Origin: Manihot esculenta
Taxonomy: Eukaryota; Streptophyta; Magnoliopsida; Malpighiales; Euphorbiaceae
NCBI RefSeq assembly: GCF_001659605.2
Contig: NC_035165.2
Coordinates: 10,474,445-10,538,444 of the forward strand
Direction: 5' to 3'
DNA: 64,000 nucleotides
Part shown: positions 49,388-61,183 of the stretch, piece by piece
Layout of the letters: each line of letters opens with the position of its first letter
Position numbering within the stretch: the first letter of the stretch is position 1
Position numbers and translations under genes: made by a program
The notes under the pieces: generated by a model
Told to the model about the DNA's origin: nothing
What the model saw: the letters and a program-made list of their open reading frames with translations, nothing else
Databases searched by the model: none

Positions 49388-51590
49388 TTTTTTTTTTTTT
49401 TGAAAAGGAGAGAAATATCATTAACTCAAAGCGATCAAAGAAACTATATGAGGAGGAGGGACATGAACCCAAACTCCTTGACCTGACTCAAAATGAGCCG
49501 ATGTTGCTAGAACATGAGCGATATCATTCACAGACCTGTGAGTAAAACCACATCTTGCTTCTTCATAACTGGATAGAAGCAATTTATAATTTATTCAGTG
49601 CCATGAAGAACACACCACTCGCAGTTCGACCCTGAGCTTTCCAAACAACATTATTTCTATTAGGCCACAAAGCCCAACATATCATTAAAATAAGAGAAGC
49701 ATTCTCCGCAGAAGCAATAAGGAAGGCTAAAGAGAACCACTCCCTAAGAGAGCAGCGGAGAATGCAGGCCAACCCAAAGGCGAACTCAACCAGCAACTGC
49801 GGGCAAAAGGACATTGAACAAGAATATGCAAGATAGTCTCAGGAGCCTCATGACACAACGGACACATCGAATCAACCGGAACTCTCCTGGACTGAAGCAA
49901 AGAGAGGCAAGGAACAACATTAACTAAAGCACGCCAGCAGAAATTAAGCACTTTAGGAGGCACATTCGTCTTCCAAAAACGACTCCATATCTCACTACCT
50001 TCCCTATGTCGAAACCCAGCAATCAGAAATCTGTAAGCACTATTGACAGAATAGTGACCCTTAGACGTAAACTTCCAGCACCACGTATCTGGGCGCGAAG
50101 AAAGACTTAGAGGGATGTTCAAAATACAACTCCTATCTCTGTCATTGAACAACTGAGCTATTAAACTCTCACTCCATCTATGGCCGATCATAAGATCTAC
50201 AACAACAGAAAGAGTACAGTTCGGAGGAGGGGGTGTAGAAACTAATGAGTCGGACGCCTCTTTCAACCAAGGGTGAGACCAAATAGAAACTGACCTGCCA
50301 TTCCCAATTCTCCAATAAGCACCAGATTTAACGAGACTTCGAGTCGCCCATATACTACGCCACAAAAAGCTAGGATTGTGGCCCAAAGAAGTTTCAAAAA
50401 AAGACATTGTCGGAAAATAACGAGCCTTAAGAACGCGGGCCACTAAAGAATGAGGCCTGGTAATAATGTTCCAACCCTGCTTACCAAGCATGGCTAAGTT
50501 AAACTCATGGAGCGATTTAAACCCTAACCCGCCGTCCAGCACCCTTACTCCACCAATACCGGGTCATCATATGCTGCAAATCAGCACATAAAGTCCGAGG
50601 CAATAAAAACAAACTCATAACATAGTTTGGCAAAGCTTGGAGGACTGTTTTCAAGAGGACCTCTTTACCTGCTTGGGACAACGCACGATGCTTCCATGAA
50701 TTCAGCCGCTTCCACAAACGATCCTTAACAAAACTGAACACTTCCCTCTTGTTACTACCAACATGAGAAGGGAGTCCCAAATAATTACCCAAATCCGGCT
50801 TCTCCTCAACCTGAAGCACTGAACAGATAGAATCCCGAAGAGCCACAGGAGTATACTTGCTGAAAGAAATAGATGGTTTTTGAAAGTTAACCAATTGTCC
50901 AGATGCGTTCTCATAGATGCGAAGAATACACTTGAGCTCCAACGCCTCTTGAACATTTGCTCTGAAGAAAATCAAGCTATCATTCGCGAAAAAAAGGTGG
51001 GAGATCTGCGGGCCACCCTGTGATATCCTGAACCCATGAAGACTGCCACGGTTTATACTGTCTTACAGAAGGCATGATAGCCCCTCAGCACAAAGAATGA
51101 ATAAATCAGGCGACAAGGGATCTCCTTGCCTCAGTCCCCTCGTCGGTAAGATAGGGCCGATTTCCCTGCCATCATGCAGAATCCAATAACGAACAGTGGA
51201 GATACAAGAAAACACCAAAGCAACCCATCGCTGCGCAAACCCCATACGGATGAGCATGTCACGAATGAAATCCCACTCCAGTCTATCATAGGCTTTGCTG
51301 ATATCCATTTTAAGGGCCCCAGATAACTCTTTCTTTCAATGAAACATATTAAATCCATGCATAGCCTCAAAAGCTAAGATTATATTGTCCTGAATGCTGC
51401 GCTCAGAAATAAAAGCGCTCTGGCTTTCCGAGACAATAGACGGCAAGATGGACTTAAACCGGTTAACTATCATCTTAGTCATGATCTTATAAACCACGTT
51501 ACAGAGGGCAATAGGACGCAAATCACTCATTCGCTCAGGGACACCCTTCTTAGGTATCAAAACTAAAGCAATCTCATTCAATATTAATAA
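49388..51590 (-). mobile_element. 5'-truncated L1-type LINE
   Basis: In minus orientation the copy begins inside RT (about 51590) and ends in a 14-base poly-A tail (T-run 49388-49401). The endonuclease and 5' part are missing, as expected for incomplete target-primed reverse transcription. No flanking target duplication was seen. Confidence 0.88.
49420..51581 (-). pseudogene. LINE ORF2 relic: RT, zf-RVT and RNase H remnant
   Basis: The RT part reads ALVLIPKKGVPERMSDLRPI, SAFISERSIQDNIILAFEAM, MDISKAYDRLEWDF and GLRQGDPLSPDLFILCAEGL. The active-site box is FAND rather than FADD, so a catalytic Asp is lost. The zf-RVT-like region follows (VLNFCWRALVNVVPCL, CPLCHEAPETILHILVQCPF). RNase H is largely deleted: after FMALNKL only a C-terminal segment (RSVNDIAHVLATSA) remains before the stop and tail. 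Stops and frame changes occur at about 51330, 51063 and 50520. Confidence 0.87.
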
Positions 51591-52640
51591 ATTTAAATAG
51601 TATATAATAAAATTTGGAATAAATTTAAATTTAAAAATTAATATGCATAACAGATTTAATTTTATATAAAAAATACTAATTATCTAAATTCGTTTATTTA
51701 AATATTTATAAATTTTTATATGTTTTTATTAAAAATTATAATTTAATTTTTTAAAAATATTAATTTTCTAAAATGAAATTATTAATAAAAAATAATTTTT
51801 ATATAAATTATTAATTAAAATATATAAAATTAAATAGCTTCGGATATTTTTTGAATAATAATAATAGGTTAGGAATAGGTTCGAATGATAATAAATTTTA
51901 ATCAAATTTAAAATAAATTTAAATAATTTGAATAAAATTTGAATTTAAGTAAAGTAATTTTCACAAGTACTTTATCCGGTTATATTCTAATCGGATACCA
52001 TAAAAAAAACTGTATTCTCCTATAAGAAAGACTCTGTGTATGATAAAAAAAAAAAAAAAACATTAAAGTGAGAAAAGTTTATTATTAAATATTAAAAATT
52101 AATAGTTAAAAATTATTAATGGGTATTTTACTCAGTCGTTAAATCATGATTCAAAGTTGTTAATACTAATGACAGAGACATTTCCTTATTTAGGCTCTTG
52201 GATTCGAACCATCAAACCGGAGAATTTCCAATTTAATTTTTTTAAAAACTATTTTTACTATCCACATATTCATTACTAGATTCCCAACTTCTTTTACCTT
52301 CCAGAGGTAAGGGCAAAATGCCTTGCATCTAATGAATCAGATTAAGGTAGAGGAATACTTCCATAACTTTGTTCGCTTGGGACGCTTTGAATACTTCTAG
52401 TAATTGATCTATCTTCTTATTAGCGGCGCTCCACTCCTCACTTATTTCCTCATGATTCTTCTTATGGCTAACCTCAATTAATTCCTCCTATCTTACCGAA
52501 GTACAATTTATTGCAGCTTGCTTTTCTTGATTCATCTCCTGGAGTCACAACTCCTAGGCTTGCATGTGCTTCTGCAAGGATTGGATTCGAGAGCCTTCAA
52601 TCATTGTTTTGATAACATATAAAAAGTGAGAAACGTTGAG
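51591..52640. other. AT-rich then mixed intergenic sequence
   Basis: AT-rich to about 52200. From there to 52640 the composition is less biased, and fragments on the minus strand could be old retroelement coding, but no motif is secure. A perfect Pol III B-box-like GGTTCGAATCC on the minus strand (52200-52210) has no convincing A box. Confidence 0.45.
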
Positions 52641-53555
52641 ATGACACGTGTACACGTAATTTGAAAAAGAGACGAGCTAACCTTTTCACTAGATTTGACC
52701 GGACAGCAGAAAACCCGACTTATAGGAGTCCGAAGATCAGACCATTAGCACCCTTAATCTCTCCAATACCTAGAGTAAGTATGACGACCTCTAGCACCCT
52801 TAATCTCTCCAATACCTAGAGTAAGTATGACGACCTCTTCAATGCTCGTACCACACACTAGAAATAAATATAAAGACTATCAACCCCAATGAAGGTCATA
52901 CACATCGAGCACGACTCGATAAAATCAGAGTAAGACAACCGACCTCCATGCAATTGTCGGCCTCTCTAGCCCTCTCCGAGATATTAAATGTGTGTACGGA
53001 AAGACTACTCAGCCGTTTGACATACCTACCAAAGGGTATGGGCAAATAGACTCTGCATTGATTAGTCAACTGTCGGTCGCCTGACATACTCACTACAACA
53101 CGATACCATCCAATTTGATGGGACGTAAGGCAAGGAATAAGATATACAAATATCCTTGAACCAACCTCACCAAGAGGGGGCTCTCGCAGCTCTTTCTCAG
53201 AAACTAGCTCTTTAAAAGTAAATCTCCCTCACTCACAAATCCATGGAAGAAGCTCACTCTCTTTTGTACGCTCACAGAAGAACCCCCGATGGATACAAAC
53301 TTATTAGAAATTCCCCCTTAATCCTTTATTATATATTTTCTCTTTATGTTACTGAATCCTATATAATCTTAATCTAACTTAAGCATCGGAAAACTTCCGC
53401 TGGGGGCATCTCCGATGGACTCTTGACCGTTTTTTTATCTTATAGGACCCCTTCCTCAAGATCAAACATGAAGGGACCTAACAGAATCAATCCCGAATCA
53501 ACGGTCAACTTGTTGGATCAAACCGCTACCAGGTGTCCATATCTGGACAACCCAA
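52641..53555 (+). repeat. LTR-like sequence of a Tat-type element, left part
   Basis: Has the look of a plus-strand LTR of the Tat lineage: CTTAAGCATCGGAAAACTTC, then GGGGGCATCTCCGATGGA near its end, and beyond the interrupting LTR a TGGCGCCGTCTGTGGG primer site. The left boundary is uncertain. It contains a 46-bp tandem duplication (52746-52837). Confidence 0.5.
52746..52837. repeat. 46-bp tandem duplication
   Basis: TAGCACCCTTAATCTCTCCA through GTATGACGACCTC occurs twice without visible differences (52746-52791 and 52792-52837), so it is recent relative to the decayed host element. Confidence 0.9.
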
Positions 53556-55740
53556 TGTAATACCCGGCTAAACTCCGGTGTCATAATTCCAACCTTCTGA
53601 TGGAATCCCTGTTGGAATCCGGAATCTCGGATACCAGAACCTCTTAGAAGGGTAAAATATGTTTTTACAAAATGATTTTCATGATTTTATTGTTTGGTTT
53701 TGAGTTAAAGTTTTAAAATGAAAGAAAAATATTTTTGAGGGACAAGCCCAGGTTCGGCCGCCGAACATAGTGCTGCCGCGGGAGCTCTCCTTTCGGCCTC
53801 CGAAGGTGGTCTGGCCAGCCATCTATAAAAGACCTCCAGTCCGAAAATGGGGGAGTTTCTCTCTCCATTTTCGGGCAAAGGTGAGTTCTTGCCCTTCCTT
53901 TGATGATTTTATGTTTTTCCTTCAAATTTTCATGAGTTTTCGCTTGTTTTTGAAGTTTTAAGCTTGGATCCAAGATTTTAAAGTTTGAGAGACCGTTTCT
54001 CCTCAACTCCAAACTTGGGTTGCATCTGCCTTAGATCTTCAAGAAGTAAGTGTAGATCCTTGCCTTTTTATATGTTTTAAGTAAGTTTTAAAAAGGGTGA
54101 AGGGTTAAAAATGCATGTTATGGCTAGATCCAAGATTATAGGCTTTGAGTTGGGTTTTGATGAATGTATGCTCCCCCTTGTGTTTTGTTGTTGTTTGTTG
54201 GGATTTAGGCTAGTTTTTATACCCCTTATGCATTTTGGAGTGAGTATGCATGTTGTGGGAAGTTGGGTGTGAGGATTTGAGAGTTTTGGGGCTGAAATGC
54301 ATAGGGCAGAATCAGGTTCTGTCATTCTGGAGAACCCAGGTTCGGCCGCCGAAGCAGGGTTCGGCCGCCGAAGCAGGGTTCAGCCGCTGAACCTGCATAG
54401 GAGGCAGCCTTTTAGCTGCCTAACCTGCCCCCGAAAGCAAGTACTTTCGGATCTGTAAGGGAGTTTCGGCCGTCGAACCCACCCCAGAAAGTCCCTGACT
54501 TTCGGATCTGTGGAGGACTTTCGGCCGTCGAACCTGCCCCCGAAAGACCCCGACTTTTGGATCTATAGAGGACTTTCGACCGCCGAAGGTTCCGCCGAAA
54601 GTCCTCTGCCCAGCCTTCCTTTGCTTGTTTTATATGCATGTTTTGTGATGTTTTAGGGGGTTTTGGGGTGTTGTTTAGAGTCATGTATTAGCTATGTTTG
54701 GTCCCTCATGGGAGTCCATCTGTGTAGGATCGGACTTGGGAGACCGTAGAGGCCAGCAGTGAGTCAGCTGCTACAGTTTTAGTCAAGCGTCAGCTAGAGG
54801 TGAGTAGAACTAAACCAATCTATTGTTTTAAAGTAATTAAGCTTTTCAGCATAATCATGCATCACGAATGCCATGTATATGTAGCAGGTTGTTTTGCATT
54901 AGAATTCACGAATATGATGCATTACATAATTTATTGTTGATGAGGATGGATGTTGAATGATCCACTAGCCCTCGAGATGTTATGATATGATACGATACAA
55001 TACGGAAAGACCAGGGCTTGCCCATTCTACGCCCCTGGCACGATGTAAGAGAAAGATCAGGACTTGCCCATTCTACGCCCCTGGCATTTATGGATATGTT
55101 ATGTTATGTTTAAGAGGAAGTCCTGAGGAGCTCCGTCGAGGGCCGAACACATTGGATATGTAGAGGGTTACTGGTGACAAGTCCATCTTGTTGTGAATTG
55201 TTTGTGTTGTGACGCATTCCATATGAGCATATGTTTAATAAACTATTTTTGTGTTCTGCTCACTAGGCTCTTGTAGCTTATCCCTTTCCTCTAACCCCAA
55301 GTTTGCAGGGTCAAGAATAGCTCGGGAAGTCGGCTAGAGGCTGGTATAAGTTTATGTAATAGAATAGTAGTGGACATGTATTATGTAATGGATTAGATTT
55401 GTGCTTTACCCTAGTTTATGTTTTTTGTAAATCCCTGTGAACATGATTATTATGTAAAAGTTTTAATGATGAGTTATGCTGAATCAAGCTCGATGCATGA
55501 GATGTTGACCATACTAGAGCATTTGATGAGGGCTCTAGTGTGGGTTTTATGTATACAGGTTATGATGCATGGACAGATTGAGCTTGGTATATGAAATGAA
55601 AATTTTTTATGAAAATGTGTGATCATGTATGGGATTGTATCAGGTACACAGGATGCATAGTAGGCTTGCTACGGGTTTCGGCGACCTTAAGTCGATCTGA
55701 ATCCTAGCACCGGTAGCGGTCCGATTTTCGGGTCGTTACA
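53556..55740 (+). repeat. Family LTR without target duplication (2185 bp)
   Basis: TGTAATACCCGG...CGGGTCGTTACA. TATAAAA is at 53824-53830, a single palindrome at 53753-53765 (58 bp from TATA, the one departure from 54-55), a donor-like AAGAAGTAAGTG at about 54041, and hairpin units at 55003-55084. Flanks are CCCAA (left) and CATTT (right), so no duplication is seen. No primer site of its own family follows; the next is a Tat-type site. Confidence 0.88.
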
Positions 55741-55762
55741 CATTTGATCTCACTTCATCAAG

Positions 55763-55778
55763 TGGCGCCGTCTGTGGG
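55763..55778 (+). other. Primer binding site, Tat-type element
   Basis: TGGCGCCGTCTGTGGG, the form common in plant Tat elements. It is followed by a leader with no open frame of note. Confidence 0.75.
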
Positions 55779-56440
55779 TAACGAAGAAGACTATCCTGTC
55801 GCCAAAGTTTTCAAACCAAACCCATTGAGATCCACATGAAAAACTAAGAAAAGCTAATAGCGAAACAATAAGAAACACAGAAAGAAAGAGAGATGGTGAA
55901 GAGACTTAGGGATCATCAGTTACATCTAAAATCTACATAGTAGAAAATCAAATAGAGGAAGATATTGAAGTGAGAAGAAAGAGCAACACAAGGGCAATCC
56001 ATTCAATCATGAAAAAGGAGTGACGTGCATGAATCACCTAAGTTGTATAGTTACTTTCTTTAGCTCAAAGTATTTTTGCTATTATGAATTAGTAAAAAAG
56101 TTTACAACCTTAGATGAAAGCCTTGTGTATGTGAACTCAAATACGATAAATACACTCAAGTAGCTTAAAAGCTCTCATTCGTGATTAAAATTAGCATGAA
56201 TCTGCTGCAAAAGTGATTATATGTTTAAAGCATGTAGCTATACAATTAGAAAACTGTGGAATGATTATTTCTTAGATTCTTTAGAATCATATATGATGAT
56301 TAGTTGGCTAAAATTAATATTTGCATTCATTTGAAATATGAAACTAAAATATCTTACTATTCAAATAAATAATGAAGCATTCTCGTTATATATATGCAGT
56401 GCAAGTTTTTATTTTGTAGATAAATTTCAAAAGCAATTGA
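55779..56440 (+). other. Tat-type leader region, non-coding
   Basis: A-rich leader after the primer site. A possible short frame from ATGGTGAAGAGACTTAGG is soon stopped. No gag core seen. Confidence 0.5.
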
Positions 56441-57320
56441 AAGGCTAAAAAGTCCTAAAAATTGCCAGTAACCCCATGACCCTAAATCCTAAAAAATCGC
56501 TAGTAAGGCCACGAGCCTGAGCTTGAATTGAGGAAAATCACTAGTAAGGCCACGAGTTTGAATCTTAGAAAATTGCTAGTAAGGATACGAGCCTGAATCT
56601 CGAAAAATCGCTAGTAAGGCCATGAGTCTTAATCTCAGAAAATCGCCAGTAAGGTCATAAGCCTGAATTTCAGAAAATCGCGAGTAAAGCCAAGAGCCCG
56701 AATCTTGAAAAATTGCCAGTAAGATCACGAGCCTAAATCTTAAAAAATCGTGAGTAAGGCAACGAGTTTGAATCTCAAAAAATCGCTAGTAAGGCCACGA
56801 GCCTAAGTCTCGAAAAATCACTAGTAAGGCCACGAGCCTAAATTCTGAAAAATCACTAGTAAGACCATAAGTCTAAATCTCGAAAAATCGCTAGTAAGGC
56901 CACGAGCTTGAATCTCAAAAAATCGCCAATAAGACCATGAGCTTAAATCTCAAAAAATCGCCAATAAGGCCACAAGTCTGAATCATAAAAAATCGCCAGT
57001 AAGGCCACAAGCTTGAATCTCGAAAAATCACCAATAAGACTATGAGCATGAATCTCGAAAACTCGCCAGTAAGGCTATAAGCTTGAATCTTGAAAAATTG
57101 CCAAAAAGGCCACGAGCCTGAATCTTGGAAAATTGCCAATAAGAACACGAGCTAGAATCTCGAAAAATTGTCAATAAGACCATAAGCCTGAATCTCGAAA
57201 AATCGCCAGTAAGGCCACGAGCTTGAATCTTGAAAAATTGCCAATAAGGCCACGAGCTTGAATCTTGAAAAATCATCAGTAAGACCATGAGCCTGAATCC
57301 CAAAGAAATTGCCGGTAAGG
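56441..57320. repeat. 35-bp minisatellite, about 25 units
   Basis: Units approximate AATCTCGAAAAATCGCYAGT plus AAGGCCACGAGCCTG (35 bp; spacing checked at 57015 to 57050). Units differ by scattered transitions and C/T or A/G changes. Because 35 is not a multiple of three, open minus-strand frames show a 35-residue period that is only a reflection of the repeat. Confidence 0.92.
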
Positions 57321-58009
57321 CCAAGAGCAAAAATGTTTGGAAACACACCAAAGGCAAAAGGGACTAGAAGCAAAATCAAGGTAAAAGAGCCCGAAAGCGA
57401 AATCAAGGCTAAGAGCCCGAAAGCACAATAAAGGCTAAGTGCCCATAAAAATGAAAGAGCGAAAATGCTCAAAAACACGTTAAGGGCAAAAAACCCGAAA
57501 GCGAAATAAGGGCAAAAGAGCCTGAAAGTGAAACCAAGGCTAAGAGCCCGGAAGTAAAATCAGGGCTAAATGCCTAGAAAAATAAAAGAGCGAAAGTGCT
57601 TGGAAACACGCTAAGGGAAAAAGAGCCCAGAAGCAAAATAAGGGAAAAAGAGCTCGAAAGTGAAATCAAGGCTAAGAGCCTACCTAGAAGCACAATCAGG
57701 ACTAAGTGTCCAGAAAAATGAAAGAGCTAAAATGCTTGGAAAACGCTAAGGGCAAAAGAGATCGAAAGCGAAATCAGGGCTAAGAGCTCGGAAGCACAAT
57801 CAAAGCTAAATCTCCAAAAAAATAAAAGAGCGAAAATACTCGAAAACATGCTAAGGGCAAGAGAGCCCAAAAGCACAATCAGGGCGAAGTGTCCAGAAAA
57901 ATGAAAGAGCAAAAATGCTCGAAAAAAAACTCATGGCAAAAGAGCCCGAAAGCGAAATCAGGGCTAAGAGCTTGGAAATGAAATCAGGAATAATAGCCTG
58001 GAACCAAAG
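57321..58009. repeat. Second, higher-order repeat array
   Basis: Built of short blocks like GCCCGAAAGCGAAATCAGGG and GGCTAAGAG. Each group is closed by AAAATGAAAGAGCGAAAATG; that closing block recurs near 57446, 57578, 57714, 57820 and 57898. It joins the 35-bp array without a break and is cut at 58010 by the next element. Confidence 0.82.
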
Positions 58010-60644
58010 TGTAATACCCGGCTAGATTCCGGCATCGGAATCCCTACCTTCCAGCGGAATCTCCGTTGGAATCTGGAATTCTGAAGATGCCAGAGGCTTC
58101 TAGAGGGGTAAGATGTGTTTTCTAAAATGTTTTTACTGATTTCATGGTTTTAAATGAAAACGAATTGAGTTTTGAAAAGAAGACCTAGGAGGCATTTGCC
58201 AGGTTCGGCCGCCGAAAGTGAAGTTCGGCCGCCGAACATGGGAAGATTTCGGGAGCGCTTTTGGCCTCCGAAAGCTTTGTTTGAACTAACCAAGGTTCGG
58301 CCGCCGAACCTCAAGTTCGGCCGCCGAACATGCATGAGTTTAAGGGGCAAGTTAGGCTGCCGAAGGTTGTTGACCAGGCCACCTATAAAGAGCCCTCAGA
58401 TCGAAAATGGGCGAGTTTTCTCCCCATTCTCGAGCTCAGGTGAGTTTATGCCCTCCTTTGGTCGTTTTCATGTTTTCTCTACCCATTCCTCAAATTCTCA
58501 TGAGTTCTACCCTTGTTTTGAAGTTTTGAAGCTTTAATAGGAGTTTTGGGAGCTTGGAGGCTTTTGGAGCTTGGATCCTCCACACCTCCGAGTTAGGGAT
58601 CGCACCACCCCTCGATCTTCAAGAGTTAAGTGTAGATCCTTGCTTTCCTTGTATTTTAATGAAGTTTTAAGTAAGTTTAAAGATGTTTTGATAGTTGAGT
58701 ATGGGTAGATATGCATGTTTAGGTTTATGTGGATTTTATGCCCAATGTATGTTATGTGATGTTTGTGTTGAGGAATTTATGTTAGTTTATGCTCCTTTAT
58801 GCATGTGGGAGAGTGTATGCATGATTGGGAGAGAGCAAGTGAGGTTTTGAGTAATTTTGATGGTTTTGGCTTATGTGGGTCATAAGCTATTTATGTATGC
58901 TTTTTGATGTTCTTTGTTGGAGTTTAAGCTTGTTTAAGCTCCTTTATGCATGATTAAGGGTTATGCATGTTTTAAAAGGTTGGATGCATGTTTTGGGTGC
59001 TTGGAAGGCTTGGGAGGCTTGTTTGTGCATGAGGCTGAGTTCTGGATGAACTCAGGTTCGGCCGCCGAAGGTGGTTTCGGCCGCCGAACCTACCTGTGGA
59101 TGCATGGTTTGGCTGCCTAACCTTGCCCCCGAAAGTTCTGTTTCGGATCTGGAGCAGACTTTCGGCCACCGAAGGTGATGTTCGGCCGCCGAAAGTGCTT
59201 GACTTTCGAATCTGGAGTGAGGCTTCGGCCGCCGAACCTGCCGCCGAACCTGCATGACTTTTGTCTCTGGAAGGGACCTTCGGCCGCCGAAAGTGCCCTG
59301 TCCAGCCCTTTCAAGGTTGTTTTCTATGCATGTTTAAGTGATGTTTTACGGGGTTTTTGGGTAGTTGTTTATGAGTTGTTTAGAGTGTGTTTGGCACCTC
59401 ATTCGAGTCCACCTGTGTAGGATCGGACCCGAGGGACCGAGGAGGCCATCAGTGTTAGCTGTTGCAGAGTCAGTCCAGCGTCTGCCAGAGGTGAGTAGAA
59501 CTAAACTTAATCTTTTATTTTACGAAATCAAATGCCTAAAGCATATTCATGCATCATGTTTATATGTAATAGGTTGATCGCACTAGTTACACGAATATGA
59601 CGCATTGCATTATTTATTGTTGATGTGGATGGACCAAGGCGACCCCAATAGCCCTAGATATGTTATGTTAATGAAGTCTTGAGGAGCTCGAAGGGCCGGG
59701 AATAATGAAGTCCTGAGGAGCCCGAAGGGCCGGGAATAATGAAGTCCTGAGGAGCCCGAAGGGCTGGGCATAATGAAGTCCTAAGGAGCCTGAAGGGCCG
59801 AGCATAATGAAGTCCTGAGGATCCCGAAGGGCCGGGCACCATGATATATTTTAGACAGAGGGAGTTTTGGTGGTCATGTCCATCCGTTATGTGAAATGTT
59901 TGTGCTGTGACGCATTTCATGAAAGCATGTAATTAATGAACTGTCTTCTTTGTCTCTACTTACTGGGCTTTTTAGCTCACCCCTCTCCCCTAACCCCAGG
60001 TTTGCAGGTCTGAGAAAGATTGGGAAGTCCCAAGGGTTAATGTTATGCTTATGTAATAGATTAGTGTTTTAGTGTGGACATGTAATGTAAATTGATATAA
60101 TGGATTGTAAGATAATGAAATGTAATGTAATGTAATGCAAGTATAGTAGAGTTGTGTTATGTATTAGTACTGTGCTTGGCCCTAAGACTTGGTTAGTCCC
60201 TATTTAGTACATGATGTATGTTATGTTAGATGTTGAGTTGTGTTTGAACTAAACTTGTGGCATGTGTTGTTTACCACGCTAGAGTTTGATGAGGACTCTA
60301 GTGGAGGTTTTATGTTTTTGGTTTGGATGCATGCACAGGTTAGGTTTGGTTCATTGGATGTGACTCCGGCTTGATGTATGTTATGTTGACCCAACTAGAG
60401 TTTTGATGAGGGCTCTAGTAAGGGGTTCTTTATGTTTTCAGTTATGTCGCATACAGGTCAGGCTCGGAATATACATCAGATGTTTCAGTTTTTATGTAAT
60501 TGTTGATCATGTATGGGATTTGACCGGGTGATAGGAGGTATGTTTGGCTTGCTACGGGTCCCGGCGGTCTTAAGCCGATCTGGATCCTAGCGCCGGTGGC
60601 GGTTCGGACCGTTACTTAGGGGTACCGATTTCCGGGTCGTTACA
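58010..60644 (+). repeat. 5' LTR of element I (2635 bp)
   Basis: Two palindrome pairs with 20-bp spacing (58204/58224 and 58296/58316), TATAAAG at 58384-58390, and a weakened donor AAGA/GTTAAGT (GT at 58625-58626). Five 'agtcctgaggagcccgaagg' units lie at 59668-59842. Close to the 3' end it has about 20 extra bases (GGACCGTTACTTAGGGGTAC, about 60607-60626) not present in other copies. Confidence 0.93.
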
Positions 60645-60647
60645 GAG

Positions 60648-60659
60648 TGGTATCAGAGC
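60648..60659 (+). other. Primer binding site (initiator Met tRNA), element I
   Basis: TGGTATCAGAGC three bases after the LTR. Confidence 0.93.
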
Positions 60660-60934
60660 TTTGGGCCTCAAGAGTACGGTGTGTTGCACATCGGAAAGAG
60701 GTTGGTTTAAAGGTCATAGAAAGGGCAAGCACAGTAGGAAAAATCATGTCCACTAGGATAGGATGTAGAGTCCTGTCTTGTATGAATGATGATGTGAAAT
60801 GCCATGATTTTATGCATGTGCATTAATGTTATGTATGATATGCTATGTATGTGTTGCAGGTTCATGTGTTTCCACCTGAACCGTATGATTGCTAATGTTT
60901 GCATGCTTGTGTGTTGTTCTTCAGAGGAGCCAGA

Positions 60935-61004
60935 ATGCGAAGTGCTCGTCAATCTGTGGAATCGACTGGAGTTCCATCTGGGAGGGAAGGTATGGATACC
61001 TTTC
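60935..61004 (+). pseudogene. gag start of element I, truncated by insertion
   Basis: The ATG at 60935 opens MRSARQSVESTGVPSGREG, related to but distinct from MRGTRRSARLTGVPP in the other copies. It lies 10 nt after an acceptor-like TTGTTCTTCAG (AG at 60923-60924). The frame is cut at 61004 by the next LTR. Confidence 0.8.
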
Positions 61005-61183
61005 TGTAATACCCGGCTAGACTCCGGTATCGGAATTCCTACCGTGCGGTGGAACCTCGGATGTCGGAGACCTCTAGAAGGGTAGAATCATATTTTTATG
61101 AAATGTTTTCATGTTTTTAATGGTTTTAAGTATTAAATAAAAATGAGTTTTTGCATGAAAATAGCATTGGAGGAAAACCCAGG

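Larger units (their letters stand above)
58010..61004 (+). mobile_element. Chromovirus-family element I, 5' part, interrupted in gag
   Basis: 5' LTR 58010-60644, Met-tRNA primer site 60648-60659, leader, and the first 70 nt of gag (60935-61004), into which another element of the same family is inserted at 61005. The remainder lies beyond the window. Confidence 0.93.

Noticed and set aside
52200..52210. tRNA gene or SINE, suggested by a perfect B box on the minus strand
   Set aside because: No A box at the right distance, no cloverleaf can be drawn and no tail or target duplication was seen.
56441..57320. CRISPR-like array
   Set aside because: Units are contiguous 35-bp repeats without spacers, in a plant retroelement context.
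57040..57478. Minus-strand frames with a 35-residue repeat that look like a membrane protein
   Set aside because: They follow from a 35-bp DNA minisatellite read in rotating frames. No start context and no homologous domain.
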